Assembly (NCBI RefSeq): GCF_029223525.1
Contig: NZ_JARHTQ010000001.1
Coordinates: 248,001 to 312,000, forward strand
Length of the DNA stretch: 64,000 bases
Origin: Streptantibioticus ferralitis
GTDB lineage: Bacteria; Actinomycetota; Actinomycetes; Streptomycetales; Streptomycetaceae
Reading direction: 5' to 3'
Shown: in pieces, positions 25,456-34,352 of the stretch
How the letters are laid out: every line of letters begins with the position of its first letter
Position numbering within the stretch: the stretch's first letter is position 1
Notes under the pieces: generated by a model
Told to the model about the DNA's origin: nothing
What the model saw: only the letters and a program-made list of their open reading frames with translations
Database searches by the model: none
Translations under genes and position numbers: made by a program

Positions 25456-25728
25456 ATGCCCGAAGAGAAGCACACGACCCACCAGACGGCTTTCTTGAAC
25501 CTTCCCAAGGCTGCCGAATATCTCGGGATCTCTCCGAACACTCTCTACGTCTGGCGTCATCGGCGGCAGGGGCCGCCGAGCTTCTGCATGGGGCGCCGCG
25601 TCATGTACCGGATTTCGGCGCTGAACGAGTGGGTCAGGCAACAGGAGCAGGCCGACTCACGCTCGAACCCTGCGCTCGATCCACTCAACACCAAGGCACA
25701 ACCGCGTGCCGGACACACGCAGCGATAG
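25456..25728 (+). CDS. xis: Excisionase / AlpA-type DNA-binding protein
   Basis: A 90-residue protein with a MerR-like winged helix: FLNLPKAAEYLGISPNTLYV, then WRHRRQGPPSFCMGRRVMYR and ISALNEWVRQQE. This is the standard AlpA/Xis fold that directs integrase toward excision. GGAG lies 9 nt before the ATG. The C-terminus is a short polar tail. The integrase gene follows after 53 bases, the usual xis-int order of actinomycete integrative elements. Confidence 0.85.
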   Translation: MPEEKHTTHQTAFLNLPKAAEYLGISPNTLYVWRHRRQGPPSFCMGRRVMYRISALNEWVRQQEQADSRSNPALDPLNTKAQPRAGHTQR

Positions 25729-25781
25729 CCCCGGCTGCTCCCACCTTCACGAATGAACATCAGCTAAAGGATCGTCAAGCT

Positions 25782-27218
25782 TTGTCAGGGTACATAGAGG
25801 ACCGCTGGCTCAAGAAGCGGCCGAACAAGGAGACCGGGAAGCGGGAGCGCACCGATCTCTGGGGAAAGGGAGCGCGATATCGCGTAAAGGGCATACCCGG
25901 TGTCCGTGACCGCTCCTTTCATACCAGTGAGGACGCGAAGCAGTGGCTGGCCACGGCCCAAACTGGCACGATACGCGGCGAGTTCATTGACCCACGCGAT
26001 GGGGCCATCCGCCTCGCCGACTACATCGAGCAGCACTGGTGGCCAGGGCGAACCGACGAGCCCTCCACTGAGGGGCCGATGCGCAGCAGGATCTGGAACC
26101 ACATCATCCCCCTCCTGGGAGCGTTCGCTCTTCGGGACATCGACGCGGCGGTACTGCGCATGTGGAAGGCACAGCTGCTCTCCCGCGTTGAGGAGTCGAC
26201 AGCAGAGGTGATCTGGATTCACCTCGCGACGATTCTCGGGGCGGCCGTCGACGACGGTCGCCTGCTCAAGAACCCGTGCAAGGCTCATCGAACCGTCAAG
26301 CCGCCGAAGCGGACGAAGAAGAAGGCCAAGGCGTGGGCGAGGGCGATCGTTGACTCGGTCCGCGCGAACGTGCAGGAGCGGTACCAGATCGCGGTGGACC
26401 TCGGCGTGGGCCTCGGTCTCCGGCAGGGGGAAGCGTTCGGCCTCGCCGAGGACGACTTCGACTTCGACGCTGGCGTCGTCCACGTTCGGCGGCAGCTGCG
26501 GTGGGACAGCAAGGGGCGGCCGTACTTCTGCTTGCCGAAGGGGGGCAAGACCCGCGACGTACCCATCGCTCCTAACCTCGCTCAGCGCGTCCGCGCACAC
26601 TTCCGGCGGTTCCCGCCGGTCCCCTGCACTCTGCCGTGGCGCAACCCTGAGCCGCCGATGACAGACCTCGAAGCGCGGCAGCGAAAGCCGATCACGGTCC
26701 GGTTGGTACTCAGCACGTCGCAAGGGAACCGTGTCGTCTACAAGACGTGGAACGAGCGGAGCTGGAAGCCCGCACTCGCAGCCGCGGGGGTCCTCAAGGT
26801 CGTCGGTGAGAAGGTCCAAACGTACGGCGGACGCATCCGCAAGTACCCCGTCTTCGAACTCTCGCGCGAGGACATGTTCCATGTCCTGCGGCACACCTAC
26901 GCCAGCGTGCAGCTTGAGGCTGGAGAGTCCATCGTGAGCCTCGCGCAGTGGCTCGGTCACTCCTCCCCGAACATCACCCTGGACCACTACGCTCACTTCA
27001 TGCCCGAAGCGGGTCGGCGGGGGCTCGCGGCCATGGACACGTGGTTCGCGCCAGCCCAGCCGCAGAAAATCCCTGAGAAGTCCCTGGGCGCCCCGTGGAT
27101 CAAGGAACTGAACCTAAACCCGCAGGTCAAGGACATGATCAGGTCTGCTGGGGCCATGAAGGTCAAGTACAAGGAGACCGCCCGCGGCGGGCTGGCGGTG
27201 AACGTCATCGAGTGCTGA
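25782..27218 (+). CDS. int: Tyrosine site-specific integrase
   Basis: About 478 residues from TTG 25782, which has AAAGG about 10 nt upstream; the frame extends upstream but overlaps xis. The N-terminal part carries an arm-binding AP2-like region (GARYRVKGIPGVRDRSFHT) and a SAM-like core-binding domain. Catalytic residues are R214 (LGLRQGEAFG), H367/R370 (FHVLRHTYAS), H393 (WLGHSSPNITL) and nucleophile Y403 (LDHYAHF). All are present, so the enzyme should be active. No tRNA or obvious attachment core was found next to it. The last ~40 residues (PEKSLGAPWIKEL) have a partial twin at 36.4 kb. Confidence 0.9.
   Translation: MSGYIEDRWLKKRPNKETGKRERTDLWGKGARYRVKGIPGVRDRSFHTSEDAKQWLATAQTGTIRGEFIDPRDGAIRLADYIEQHWWPGRTDEPSTEGPMRSRIWNHIIPLLGAFALRDIDAAVLRMWKAQLLSRVEESTAEVIWIHLATILGAAVDDGRLLKNPCKAHRTVKPPKRTKKKAKAWARAIVDSVRANVQERYQIAVDLGVGLGLRQGEAFGLAEDDFDFDAGVVHVRRQLRWDSKGRPYFCLPKGGKTRDVPIAPNLAQRVRAHFRRFPPVPCTLPWRNPEPPMTDLEARQRKPITVRLVLSTSQGNRVVYKTWNERSWKPALAAAGVLKVVGEKVQTYGGRIRKYPVFELSREDMFHVLRHTYASVQLEAGESIVSLAQWLGHSSPNITLDHYAHFMPEAGRRGLAAMDTWFAPAQPQKIPEKSLGAPWIKELNLNPQVKDMIRSAGAMKVKYKETARGGLAVNVIEC
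27063..27110 (+). repeat. Integrase-tail direct repeat, left copy
   Basis: These 48 bases inside the 3' end of the integrase gene match 36410-36457 at 39 positions by hand count, with a 17-base identical core TCCCTGAGAAGTCCCTG. Both are on the same strand, with the Wadjet and toxin-antitoxin genes between them. Confidence 0.65.
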
Positions 27219-27371
27219 GCTGATGGGCCAGTCGTCGGCCCGTCAGCGACGGGAAGCCGTCGGACTGCGCCTACTGGCCGCGGCGCCGGGTCGCGTGATG
27301 CTACAAGAGCGGAAGGAGGTGGATCGGCCGGGCTCGGGAAGCGGACAGAGTGCGCTCGGCCTTCCGGCACA

Positions 27372-28982
27372 ATGGAGGCCATGTCCAGCGTCACCGACCC
27401 GCTTGCGAACTCGCCGACCGGCGACCCGGGCCGGGACGAGGAGCCATATCGGCCGTTCGCCCACCTCACCACCGACAACTGCGCCCTCTACCGCCAGGTG
27501 GTAGGGGTCTTCGTGCGGGCCAAGCAGGAGTTCACCGTCCATCTGCGCCCGGAGGACGTGCACTTGGGGCTGCCGCCGGACGCCCGTCCGCCGCTGGAAT
27601 CGGTGGCAACCGCGCTGGAGCGGCTCGCCAAGTGGGGCAACCTGCGGGCCGATCCGGACACCAGCCGGGTCACCGCACTGGAGGACTTCTACCGCGCCCG
27701 CCACATCTACCAGCTCACCCGTGCCGGTGAGGCCGCCGAGGAGGCGCTGGCGGCGTACGACGAGGCATTGGGCCGGCGCGGTGAGCTGCAGGCGGTCGCG
27801 CTGGCCGACATCACGGTGCAGTTGCGGGCGCTGCTGGCGCTGGCCCAGCGGCCCGAACCCGACCCGGCCGTGGCGCACCTGTCTCTGCTGTCGCTGGTGG
27901 ACCGCTTCTCGGGGCTGGCGGAGAACGCCCGGGCGTTCATGAACTCGCTGCAGCGGACGGTCGATCTGCACGAGGCCGAGGTGGAGGTGTTCCTCGCCTA
28001 CAAACAGCGGCTGATCGAGTACCTGGAGCGGTTCATCGAGGACCTGGTCACCCGGGGTTCGGAGATCGCCGGCCTGCTGGCGGAGCTGGGCGCGCCGCCG
28101 GAGGGTCCGGTCGGACCGCTGCTGCGGCTGGCCGCCGAGCGCGAGGCGTCGGACGCGGCTCCGGATGCCGCCGCCGAGGCGCTGGCTGCCGCCGAGCGGC
28201 GCTGGCATGGGCGCTGGGACGGGCTGCGGGCGTGGTTCCTGAGTGTGCCGGGGCGCAACTCCCAGGCCAAGCTGCTGCGTTCGGCCGCCCGCCAGTCGAT
28301 TCCCCAGCTGCTCGCTGTGGTCCAGGCGTTGAACGAGCGGCGGGCCGGACGGTCGGACCGCTCGGCCGACTTCCGGGAGCTCGCCCGCTGGTTCGCCGAG
28401 GCACCCGATGACGAAGCCCGTCACCGGCTGTGGCGGTCCGCCTTCGGGTTGTACTCGTCCCGGCATCTGACGATCGACCAGGAGTCGCTGGCCGAGCAGG
28501 AGGCCGAGCCGGCACCCGCCGCCGCGTCCTGGTACGACGCGCCGGGCGTGCGGATCAGCCCACAGCTCCGCCGAACCGGTTCGTACGAGCGGCGCGGCCG
28601 GGCCAGGGCGGTGCAGGACCGGACCGAGGCGAAGGCGTACCTGGCGGAGCTGTCCCGCAAGCAGGCCGGGCAGACGGCGGCCGCCCGCGCCCGGCTGGCC
28701 ACCCGGGGAGAGGTGCGCCTGAGCGACCTCGGCGAGTTGGACCGGGATGCCTTCCGGTTGTTCCTGCTGCTGCTCGGCGACGCGCTGTCGGCGTGGCGGC
28801 CGGGCATGGAGTCGGTGTCGGCTACGACCAACGACGGGACGATGGAGATCAAGCTGACCAGGCTGCGCGGCGGCGGGGTCGCCGAGATCCACACTCTCGA
28901 CGGCATCCTGCGGGGTCCGGAGCACGTGGTCGAGATCATCGACCTGGCGGCGCAGCGCGAACCGGTCGGTAGCGGGTGGTGA
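27372..28982 (+). CDS. jetA: Wadjet component JetA (DUF2397/TIGR02677 family)
   Basis: A 536-residue protein. The N-terminal winged-helix region (FAHLTTDNCALYRQVVGVFV, RLAKWGNLRADPDTSRV, YQLTRAGEAAEEAL) is the kleisin-associated start of the DUF2397 family. A long helical middle and a second small domain (ISPQLRRTGSYERRGRA) follow. In Wadjet, JetA acts as a kleisin-like subunit of an SMC complex that senses and cleaves circular plasmid DNA. The start could be 27372 or 27381. It is the first of four overlapping genes and follows the integrase after about 150 bases. Confidence 0.85.
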   Translation: MEAMSSVTDPLANSPTGDPGRDEEPYRPFAHLTTDNCALYRQVVGVFVRAKQEFTVHLRPEDVHLGLPPDARPPLESVATALERLAKWGNLRADPDTSRVTALEDFYRARHIYQLTRAGEAAEEALAAYDEALGRRGELQAVALADITVQLRALLALAQRPEPDPAVAHLSLLSLVDRFSGLAENARAFMNSLQRTVDLHEAEVEVFLAYKQRLIEYLERFIEDLVTRGSEIAGLLAELGAPPEGPVGPLLRLAAEREASDAAPDAAAEALAAAERRWHGRWDGLRAWFLSVPGRNSQAKLLRSAARQSIPQLLAVVQALNERRAGRSDRSADFRELARWFAEAPDDEARHRLWRSAFGLYSSRHLTIDQESLAEQEAEPAPAAASWYDAPGVRISPQLRRTGSYERRGRARAVQDRTEAKAYLAELSRKQAGQTAAARARLATRGEVRLSDLGELDRDAFRLFLLLLGDALSAWRPGMESVSATTNDGTMEIKLTRLRGGGVAEIHTLDGILRGPEHVVEIIDLAAQREPVGSGW

Positions 28983-30244
28983 GTGACGACCGGCTGGGTG
29001 ACGCCCTCGCCGCGCAGCGGGCCGAGGAGGTCCGGCGGGCCGCACGAGCGCTGCTGCGCCGACCGCTGCTGCGTGCGGGCAGTGACGAGTTCCGGCTGGT
29101 TCGGCAGCACGCGGCCGAACTGCGGACGTGGTTCGAGCGCAACACGGGCTGGGCCTTACTGGTGGACTCCGAGGTGGCCCGGCTGCGCCGCATCCCGGGG
29201 CGGGGCACCGATCCGAGCCACCCGGCGCGGGATCAGCGCACCTGGCTTCCGTTCTCCCGGCGGCGCTACGTCCTGGTCTGTCTGTGCCTGGCGGTGCTGG
29301 AGCGCGCCGAGCACCAGATCGCCCTGGGGCGGCTGGCGGAGCAGGCCGTGCTCGCGGCGGCGGACCCGGCACTGGAGGCGGCGGGCATCGACTTCACGCT
29401 GGCCGACCGCGAACAGCGCACCGATCTGGTGGCGGTCGTCCGGCTGCTGCTGCAGTGGGGCGTGCTGGCCAAGGTCGCCGGGGATGAGGATGCGTTCCTC
29501 AAGGCGGCCGGTGACGCCCTGTATGACGTGGACCGCCGCGTGCTGGCGGGGCTCCTGGTGTCCCGGCGCGGCCCGAGCACCGTGCGTGCCGACGGTTTCG
29601 AGGAGCGGCTTGCCGAGCTCAACGCCGAGGTGCTGCCGGACAGCGACGAGCTGCGCAATCGCGCGCTGCGCCACACCCTGACCCGGCGGCTGCTGGATGA
29701 TCCGGTGCTGTACCTGGACGAGTTGTCGGAGGCCGAGAGCGCGTATCTCGCCTCGCAGCGGGGCGCGTTGACCCGGCGGATCGGTGAGCTCACCGGCCTG
29801 GTGCCGGAGGTGAGGGCCGAGGGCGTCGCGATGGTGGACCCGGACGATGACCTGACGGATCTTCGGATGCCGGAACAGGGTACCGACGGACATGTGGCGC
29901 TGTTGGTCGCCGAGTACCTGGCGGGGAGGGGCGGCACCGTCCCGCTGGCGGAGCTCCACCGGCAGGTGACCGCGTGGGCGCTGGACCATGCCGGGTTCTG
30001 GCGGCGCAGCGCGACCGTTCCCGGCGCCGAGACCGAGCTGACCGAGCAGGCCGTGGAGCGGCTGGTCGCGCTCGGGCTGCTGGAGCGGGCGACGGCAGCC
30101 GACGGAGCCCCCGCCGTCCGGGCCCGCCCCGCACTGGACCGCTACCGCGTCGGCGAGGCGATCCTGCTGGAGCCGGGCCAGAGCGCCCCCAGGAAAGGCC
30201 GTCAGAAATCCGCGAAGAGCACGAAGGGCAAGAGGACCCGATGA
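28979..30244 (+). CDS. jetB: Wadjet component JetB (DUF2398/TIGR02678 family)
   Basis: About 421 residues. GTG 28979 overlaps the jetA stop (GTGA); GTG 28976 is an in-frame alternative. The sequence has the conserved block WLPFSRRRYVLVCLCLAVLE and tandem winged-helix features (VRLLLQWGVLAKVAGDEDAF). Family members are KITE-type subunits that hold the kleisin in SMC complexes. The C-terminus is Lys/Arg-rich (RKGRQKSAKSTKGKRTR). The stop overlaps jetC by 4 bases. The gene order and family set match the four-gene neighbourhood described for TIGR02677-02680. Confidence 0.85.
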   Translation: MSDDRLGDALAAQRAEEVRRAARALLRRPLLRAGSDEFRLVRQHAAELRTWFERNTGWALLVDSEVARLRRIPGRGTDPSHPARDQRTWLPFSRRRYVLVCLCLAVLERAEHQIALGRLAEQAVLAAADPALEAAGIDFTLADREQRTDLVAVVRLLLQWGVLAKVAGDEDAFLKAAGDALYDVDRRVLAGLLVSRRGPSTVRADGFEERLAELNAEVLPDSDELRNRALRHTLTRRLLDDPVLYLDELSEAESAYLASQRGALTRRIGELTGLVPEVRAEGVAMVDPDDDLTDLRMPEQGTDGHVALLVAEYLAGRGGTVPLAELHRQVTAWALDHAGFWRRSATVPGAETELTEQAVERLVALGLLERATAADGAPAVRARPALDRYRVGEAILLEPGQSAPRKGRQKSAKSTKGKRTR

Positions 30245-33200
30245 ACACGACTGCCGGGACACTGCTGCCGTCCCCCGGCCGCACCCGCTGGCAGCCGCTG
30301 CGGGTCGGCCTGGTCGACCTGTTCTACTACGACGTCGAGGAGTTCCACTTCCGCGCCGGCCGCCTGCTGTTGCGCGGCAACAACGGCACCGGCAAGTCCA
30401 AGGTGCTCGCCCTGACCCTGCCCTTCCTGCTGGACGGCGACCTATCCGCGCACCGGGTGGAGCCTGACGCCGATCCCAAGAAGCGGATGGAGTGGAACCT
30501 CCTGCTCGGCGGCGAGCACCCGCACCCCGAGCGGCTCGGCTACACCTGGATCGAGTTCGGCCGCCTCGACGAGGACGGCACCACGCACTACACCACCCTG
30601 GGCTGCGGCCTGAAGGCGGTGTCCGGCCGGGGCATCGCCCGGCACTGGTTCTTCGTCACCGACCAGCGGATCGGCCCGGAGCTGAGGCTGCTGGACTCCA
30701 CCGGCGCCGCGATCACCCGGGACCGGCTGGCCGAGGCCCTGGACGGTCGTGGCCTGGTGTACGACTCGGCGCGGGCCTACCGCCGGGCGGTGGACGAGGC
30801 GCTGTTCGGCCTCGGCGAGCAGCGGTACGCGGCCCTGGTCGACCTGCTGATCCAGCTGCGCCAGCCGCAGCTGTCCAAGCGGCCGAGCGAGAAGGCGCTC
30901 TCCCAGGCGCTCACCGAGTCGCTGCCGCCGATGGACCAGGCTGTGATCGCGGACGTCGCCGAGGCGTTCCGGTCTCTGGACGAGGAGAAGGACCAGTTGG
31001 CGGCGATGGTCGCCGCCGAGCGCGCTGCCCATGCCTTTCTCCAGCACTACCGCCGGTACGCGCAGGTCGCCGCCCGGCGCAAGGCCCGAACGCCCCGCAC
31101 ACGGCATTCGCGTTACGAGGCGCTGCGCGCCGACCTGAACACCGCCGAGCAGGAGTTCGAGGCAGCCGGCACGGCGCTCGCTGAGGCCGCGGCCCGGCTG
31201 GTAGAGCTCGACCAGCGGCGGGCGGGCCTGCGCGCCCGGGACGAGGTGCTGCGGGCGGGGCCGGAGATGCGCAGTGCCCGGGAGCTGGAACAGGCCGCCG
31301 AGCTGGCCGAGCGCACCGCCCGGGACGCCGGGCGCGCCGAGACCGACCGCGCAAGGGCCGAGGACGAGCTGGCCAGGTTCGCCGCCCGGCTCGGTGCCGC
31401 GCGCTCCCGGGCGGAGGCGGCCGAGCGTGCCCAGGAGGCCGCACTGGCCCGGGCCGGTGAGGCGGCGGCGGCCGCCCGGCTGGAGCGGGAGCACGCCGAC
31501 CGGGTCGTCCTCCCGCTCGCACAGGAGGAGACCCCCCAAAGCGCCCAGCGCGGCGCCGCCGAGTTCACCGCCCGCCGACTGCGTTCGATCGCCTTGGTCG
31601 AGGAGCACCTGGCAGCCGCCCAAGGCTCGTTGCGCGAACTTGACCGGTCGCGCCGCCAGTTGGAGGACGCGGACGCGGAACTGGCCCACCGCACCGAGCT
31701 GCGGGCCGACGCCGAGGAGAGCGCGGCGCAGGCCGGTCATGACTACCTCGCGGCCGTCCGCGCGCACTTCACCGGGTGCGCCCTGCTCCGCCCAGCCGAC
31801 CCCGAGGGTGTGCTCGACGACCTCGCCCAGTGGGTCGAGACGCTGGTCGGCGCCGACCCGTCCCGGATGGCCGCACAGCAGGCGGCCTCCGCGATCAATG
31901 CCGAACTCGCCCGCCGCCGCGCCGTCTTGGAGGCCGAGCAGCAGGAGGCGCAAGAGCTCCGCGACCGGCTTCAGGCCGAACTGTCCGAGTTGCGCGCCGG
32001 AGGCCAGCGCGCCCCGCGCGCCCCGCACACTCGCTCCCCCGAGGCGCGGCGGGACCGCCCCGGCGCACCGCTGTGGCGCCTGGTCGACTTCGCCGACGAG
32101 AGCCTGGCGGAGGACCAGAAGGCTGCTCTGGAGGCGGCGCTGGAGGCATCCGGACTGCTGGACGCCTGGATCGGCCCGGACGGCACGGTCGTCGCCGCCG
32201 GCACCTGGGACACCCTCGCCACCGTGGGCGCGCCGCTGGACGGCCCCTCGCTGGCGGGCGTCCTGCGCCCGGCGGTGAATCGTGACGACCCGGCCGCGGC
32301 GGCCCTGCCGAACGACCTGGTCGCCCGGCTGCTGGCCGGCATCGGCCTGCTCGGGCCGGACGAGTTGCTCCCCGGCACCGGTAGCTGGATCGGCCTGGAT
32401 GGCCGGTTTCGCCTCGGCGCGCTCACCGGCGCCTGGTCCAAGCCGGCTGCCGAGTACCTCGGCGAGGGCGCCCGCGAGCAGGCGCGGCGCGCCCGGATCA
32501 CCGCCATCGAAGCCGAACTCGCCCAGATTGCGGACCTGTTCGACCGCCTCGCGGCTCGTTTCGAGAGCCTCGACGCGGACGTGCGCACCCTGGCCGCCGA
32601 ACAGGCCCTGCCGGACGACGCCGCCCTGCGGGGTGCGCACGCCGCCGTGGCGGCGGCCCACCGGGAGCACTCCCGCGCCGCCGAGCGCCGAGAGGCGGCC
32701 GAGCACGCAGCCGCCGAGGCCGCCGCAGCCGCCGAGCAGGCCACGGCCGAACTGCGCTGCCTCGCCGAGGAGCTCGGTGTGCCCACTACCGCCACCGGCC
32801 TGCGCGAGATGCGCGAAGCCCTCGGCGGCTACCGCGAAACCCTGGCGGCGCTCTGGCCCGCCGTACGCGAGGCCCGAGCCGCCCGCGCCGCACTCGCCGC
32901 CGAGCAGAGCGACCACACCCGCGCCGCAGAGCACACCGCCGAGCTCGCCGAGCGCTCCCGCATGGCGGCACGCGAGGCCGTCGGCGCCGCGGAGCGCCAC
33001 GAGACGCTCGCCGCCACCGTCGGCGCCGCCGTCGCCGAGCTGCAACGCCAACTCGCCGACGTGGCCGCCGCGCTGCGCGCATGCGAGGAGGCCGAGCGCG
33101 CCGCCCACCGCGAGCAGAACGCCGCCACCGGTCGCCGGGCCGCCGCCGACGCCGTGCGCAGCCGGGTCCGCGCCGAGATCGAGGAGGCCGGCCGGACCCG

Positions 33201-34350
33201 CGCCGAGGCCATCGACGCGCTGCGCCGCTTCGCCGCCACCGGCCTGCTCGCCGTCGCCCTGCCCGGCCTGGAGATCACCTCCGACTCGTGGGCGCCCGAA
33301 CCCGCCGTCCGCCTCGCCCGCGCCGTCGAGCGCGAACTGGAGTCCGTGGACGACTCCGACCCGGCCTGGGAGCGCGTTCAGCGCAAGATCACCGAGGAGC
33401 TCAAGGAGCTATCCGACGCGCTCGCCCGCCATGGCCACACGGCCGCCGCCCGGATGCTGGAGGACGGCCTGGTGGTCGACATCGTCTTCCAGGGCCGCGA
33501 ACGCTCAGTCCCCGAGCTGGCCGCCGCGCTGAGCACCGAGGTCGCCGACCGCCAGCATCTGCTCTCCGCCCGCGAGCAGGAAATCCTCGAGAATCACCTG
33601 ATCACCGAGGTGGCCGGAAACCTTCAGGAACTCGTCGGCGCCGCCGAGCAGCAGGTGCTGCGGATGAACGAGGAGCTCAAGGACCGCCCGACCAGTACCG
33701 GCATGCTGCTCCGTCTGGTCTGGCGCCCCGCCCGCAACGCCCCCGGCGGTCTGACCGCCGCCCGCGACCGGCTGCTGCGCCAGTCCTCCGACGCCTGGAA
33801 CGCCGCCGACCGCGCCGCCCTGGGCGAGTTCCTCCAAGCCCAGATCGGGCGTGCCCGCACCGACAACCCGGCCGGCACCTGGCTGGAACACCTCACCACG
33901 GCCCTGGACTACCGTGCGTGGCACGAGTTCGGTATCGAGCGGCACCAGCACGGCAGGTGGCAGTCGGCCACCGGACCGGCCTCGGGCGGCGAGCGGGTGC
34001 TGTCCGTCTCCTTGCCGCTCTTCGCCGCCGCCTCCTCCCACTACGCCTCGGCTGGCACCCCGCACGCCCCGCGCCTGGTCACCCTGGACGAGGCGTTCGC
34101 CGGTGTGGACGACGACTCCCGTGCCAAGTCCCTCGGTCTGCTCGGAGCCTTCGACCTGGACGTGGTGATGACCTCCGAACGCGAATGGGGCTGCTACCCG
34201 CAGGTCCCGGGCCTGGCCATCGCCCAGCTCTCCCGCGTGGACGAGATCGCAGCCGTCCTGGTCACCCGCTGGGAGTGGGACGGCCGCCGGCGCACCCGCA
34301 TCCCCGACGCCGAAGTGCCGGGCCAGCGCCAGGCGGGCCTGTTCGCCTGA
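30241..34350 (+). CDS. jetC: Wadjet SMC-like ATPase JetC (TIGR02680 family)
   Basis: 1369 residues. Walker A is GNNGTGKSK at residues 46-54. Two long Ala/Glu/Arg-rich coiled-coil arms (about 270-600 and 760-1000) flank a hinge-like region around 610-750 (LWRLVDFADESLAEDQKAAL). The C-terminal ATPase half holds the signature SGGERVLSV at about 1249 and Walker B LVTLDEAFAGVDDD at about 1278. The start is fixed by the ATGA overlap with jetB; the open frame further upstream is a shadow. It powers loop extrusion on plasmid DNA in Wadjet systems. All ATPase motifs are intact. Confidence 0.9.
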   Translation: MNTTAGTLLPSPGRTRWQPLRVGLVDLFYYDVEEFHFRAGRLLLRGNNGTGKSKVLALTLPFLLDGDLSAHRVEPDADPKKRMEWNLLLGGEHPHPERLGYTWIEFGRLDEDGTTHYTTLGCGLKAVSGRGIARHWFFVTDQRIGPELRLLDSTGAAITRDRLAEALDGRGLVYDSARAYRRAVDEALFGLGEQRYAALVDLLIQLRQPQLSKRPSEKALSQALTESLPPMDQAVIADVAEAFRSLDEEKDQLAAMVAAERAAHAFLQHYRRYAQVAARRKARTPRTRHSRYEALRADLNTAEQEFEAAGTALAEAAARLVELDQRRAGLRARDEVLRAGPEMRSARELEQAAELAERTARDAGRAETDRARAEDELARFAARLGAARSRAEAAERAQEAALARAGEAAAAARLEREHADRVVLPLAQEETPQSAQRGAAEFTARRLRSIALVEEHLAAAQGSLRELDRSRRQLEDADAELAHRTELRADAEESAAQAGHDYLAAVRAHFTGCALLRPADPEGVLDDLAQWVETLVGADPSRMAAQQAASAINAELARRRAVLEAEQQEAQELRDRLQAELSELRAGGQRAPRAPHTRSPEARRDRPGAPLWRLVDFADESLAEDQKAALEAALEASGLLDAWIGPDGTVVAAGTWDTLATVGAPLDGPSLAGVLRPAVNRDDPAAAALPNDLVARLLAGIGLLGPDELLPGTGSWIGLDGRFRLGALTGAWSKPAAEYLGEGAREQARRARITAIEAELAQIADLFDRLAARFESLDADVRTLAAEQALPDDAALRGAHAAVAAAHREHSRAAERREAAEHAAAEAAAAAEQATAELRCLAEELGVPTTATGLREMREALGGYRETLAALWPAVREARAARAALAAEQSDHTRAAEHTAELAERSRMAAREAVGAAERHETLAATVGAAVAELQRQLADVAAALRACEEAERAAHREQNAATGRRAAADAVRSRVRAEIEEAGRTRAEAIDALRRFAATGLLAVALPGLEITSDSWAPEPAVRLARAVERELESVDDSDPAWERVQRKITEELKELSDALARHGHTAAARMLEDGLVVDIVFQGRERSVPELAAALSTEVADRQHLLSAREQEILENHLITEVAGNLQELVGAAEQQVLRMNEELKDRPTSTGMLLRLVWRPARNAPGGLTAARDRLLRQSSDAWNAADRAALGEFLQAQIGRARTDNPAGTWLEHLTTALDYRAWHEFGIERHQHGRWQSATGPASGGERVLSVSLPLFAAASSHYASAGTPHAPRLVTLDEAFAGVDDDSRAKSLGLLGAFDLDVVMTSEREWGCYPQVPGLAIAQLSRVDEIAAVLVTRWEWDGRRRTRIPDAEVPGQRQAGLFA

Positions 34351-34352
34351 CC

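Noticed and set aside
27243-29372. 709-codon open frame opposite jetA
   Set aside because: Antisense shadow, low complexity, no start signal.
29974-30240. N-terminal extension of JetC
   Set aside because: It overlaps jetB in another frame. The ATGA junction at 30241 gives the family-like start.
30442-33108. 888-codon open frame opposite jetC
   Set aside because: Antisense shadow caused by high third-position GC; Gly/Val/Arg-rich with no motif.
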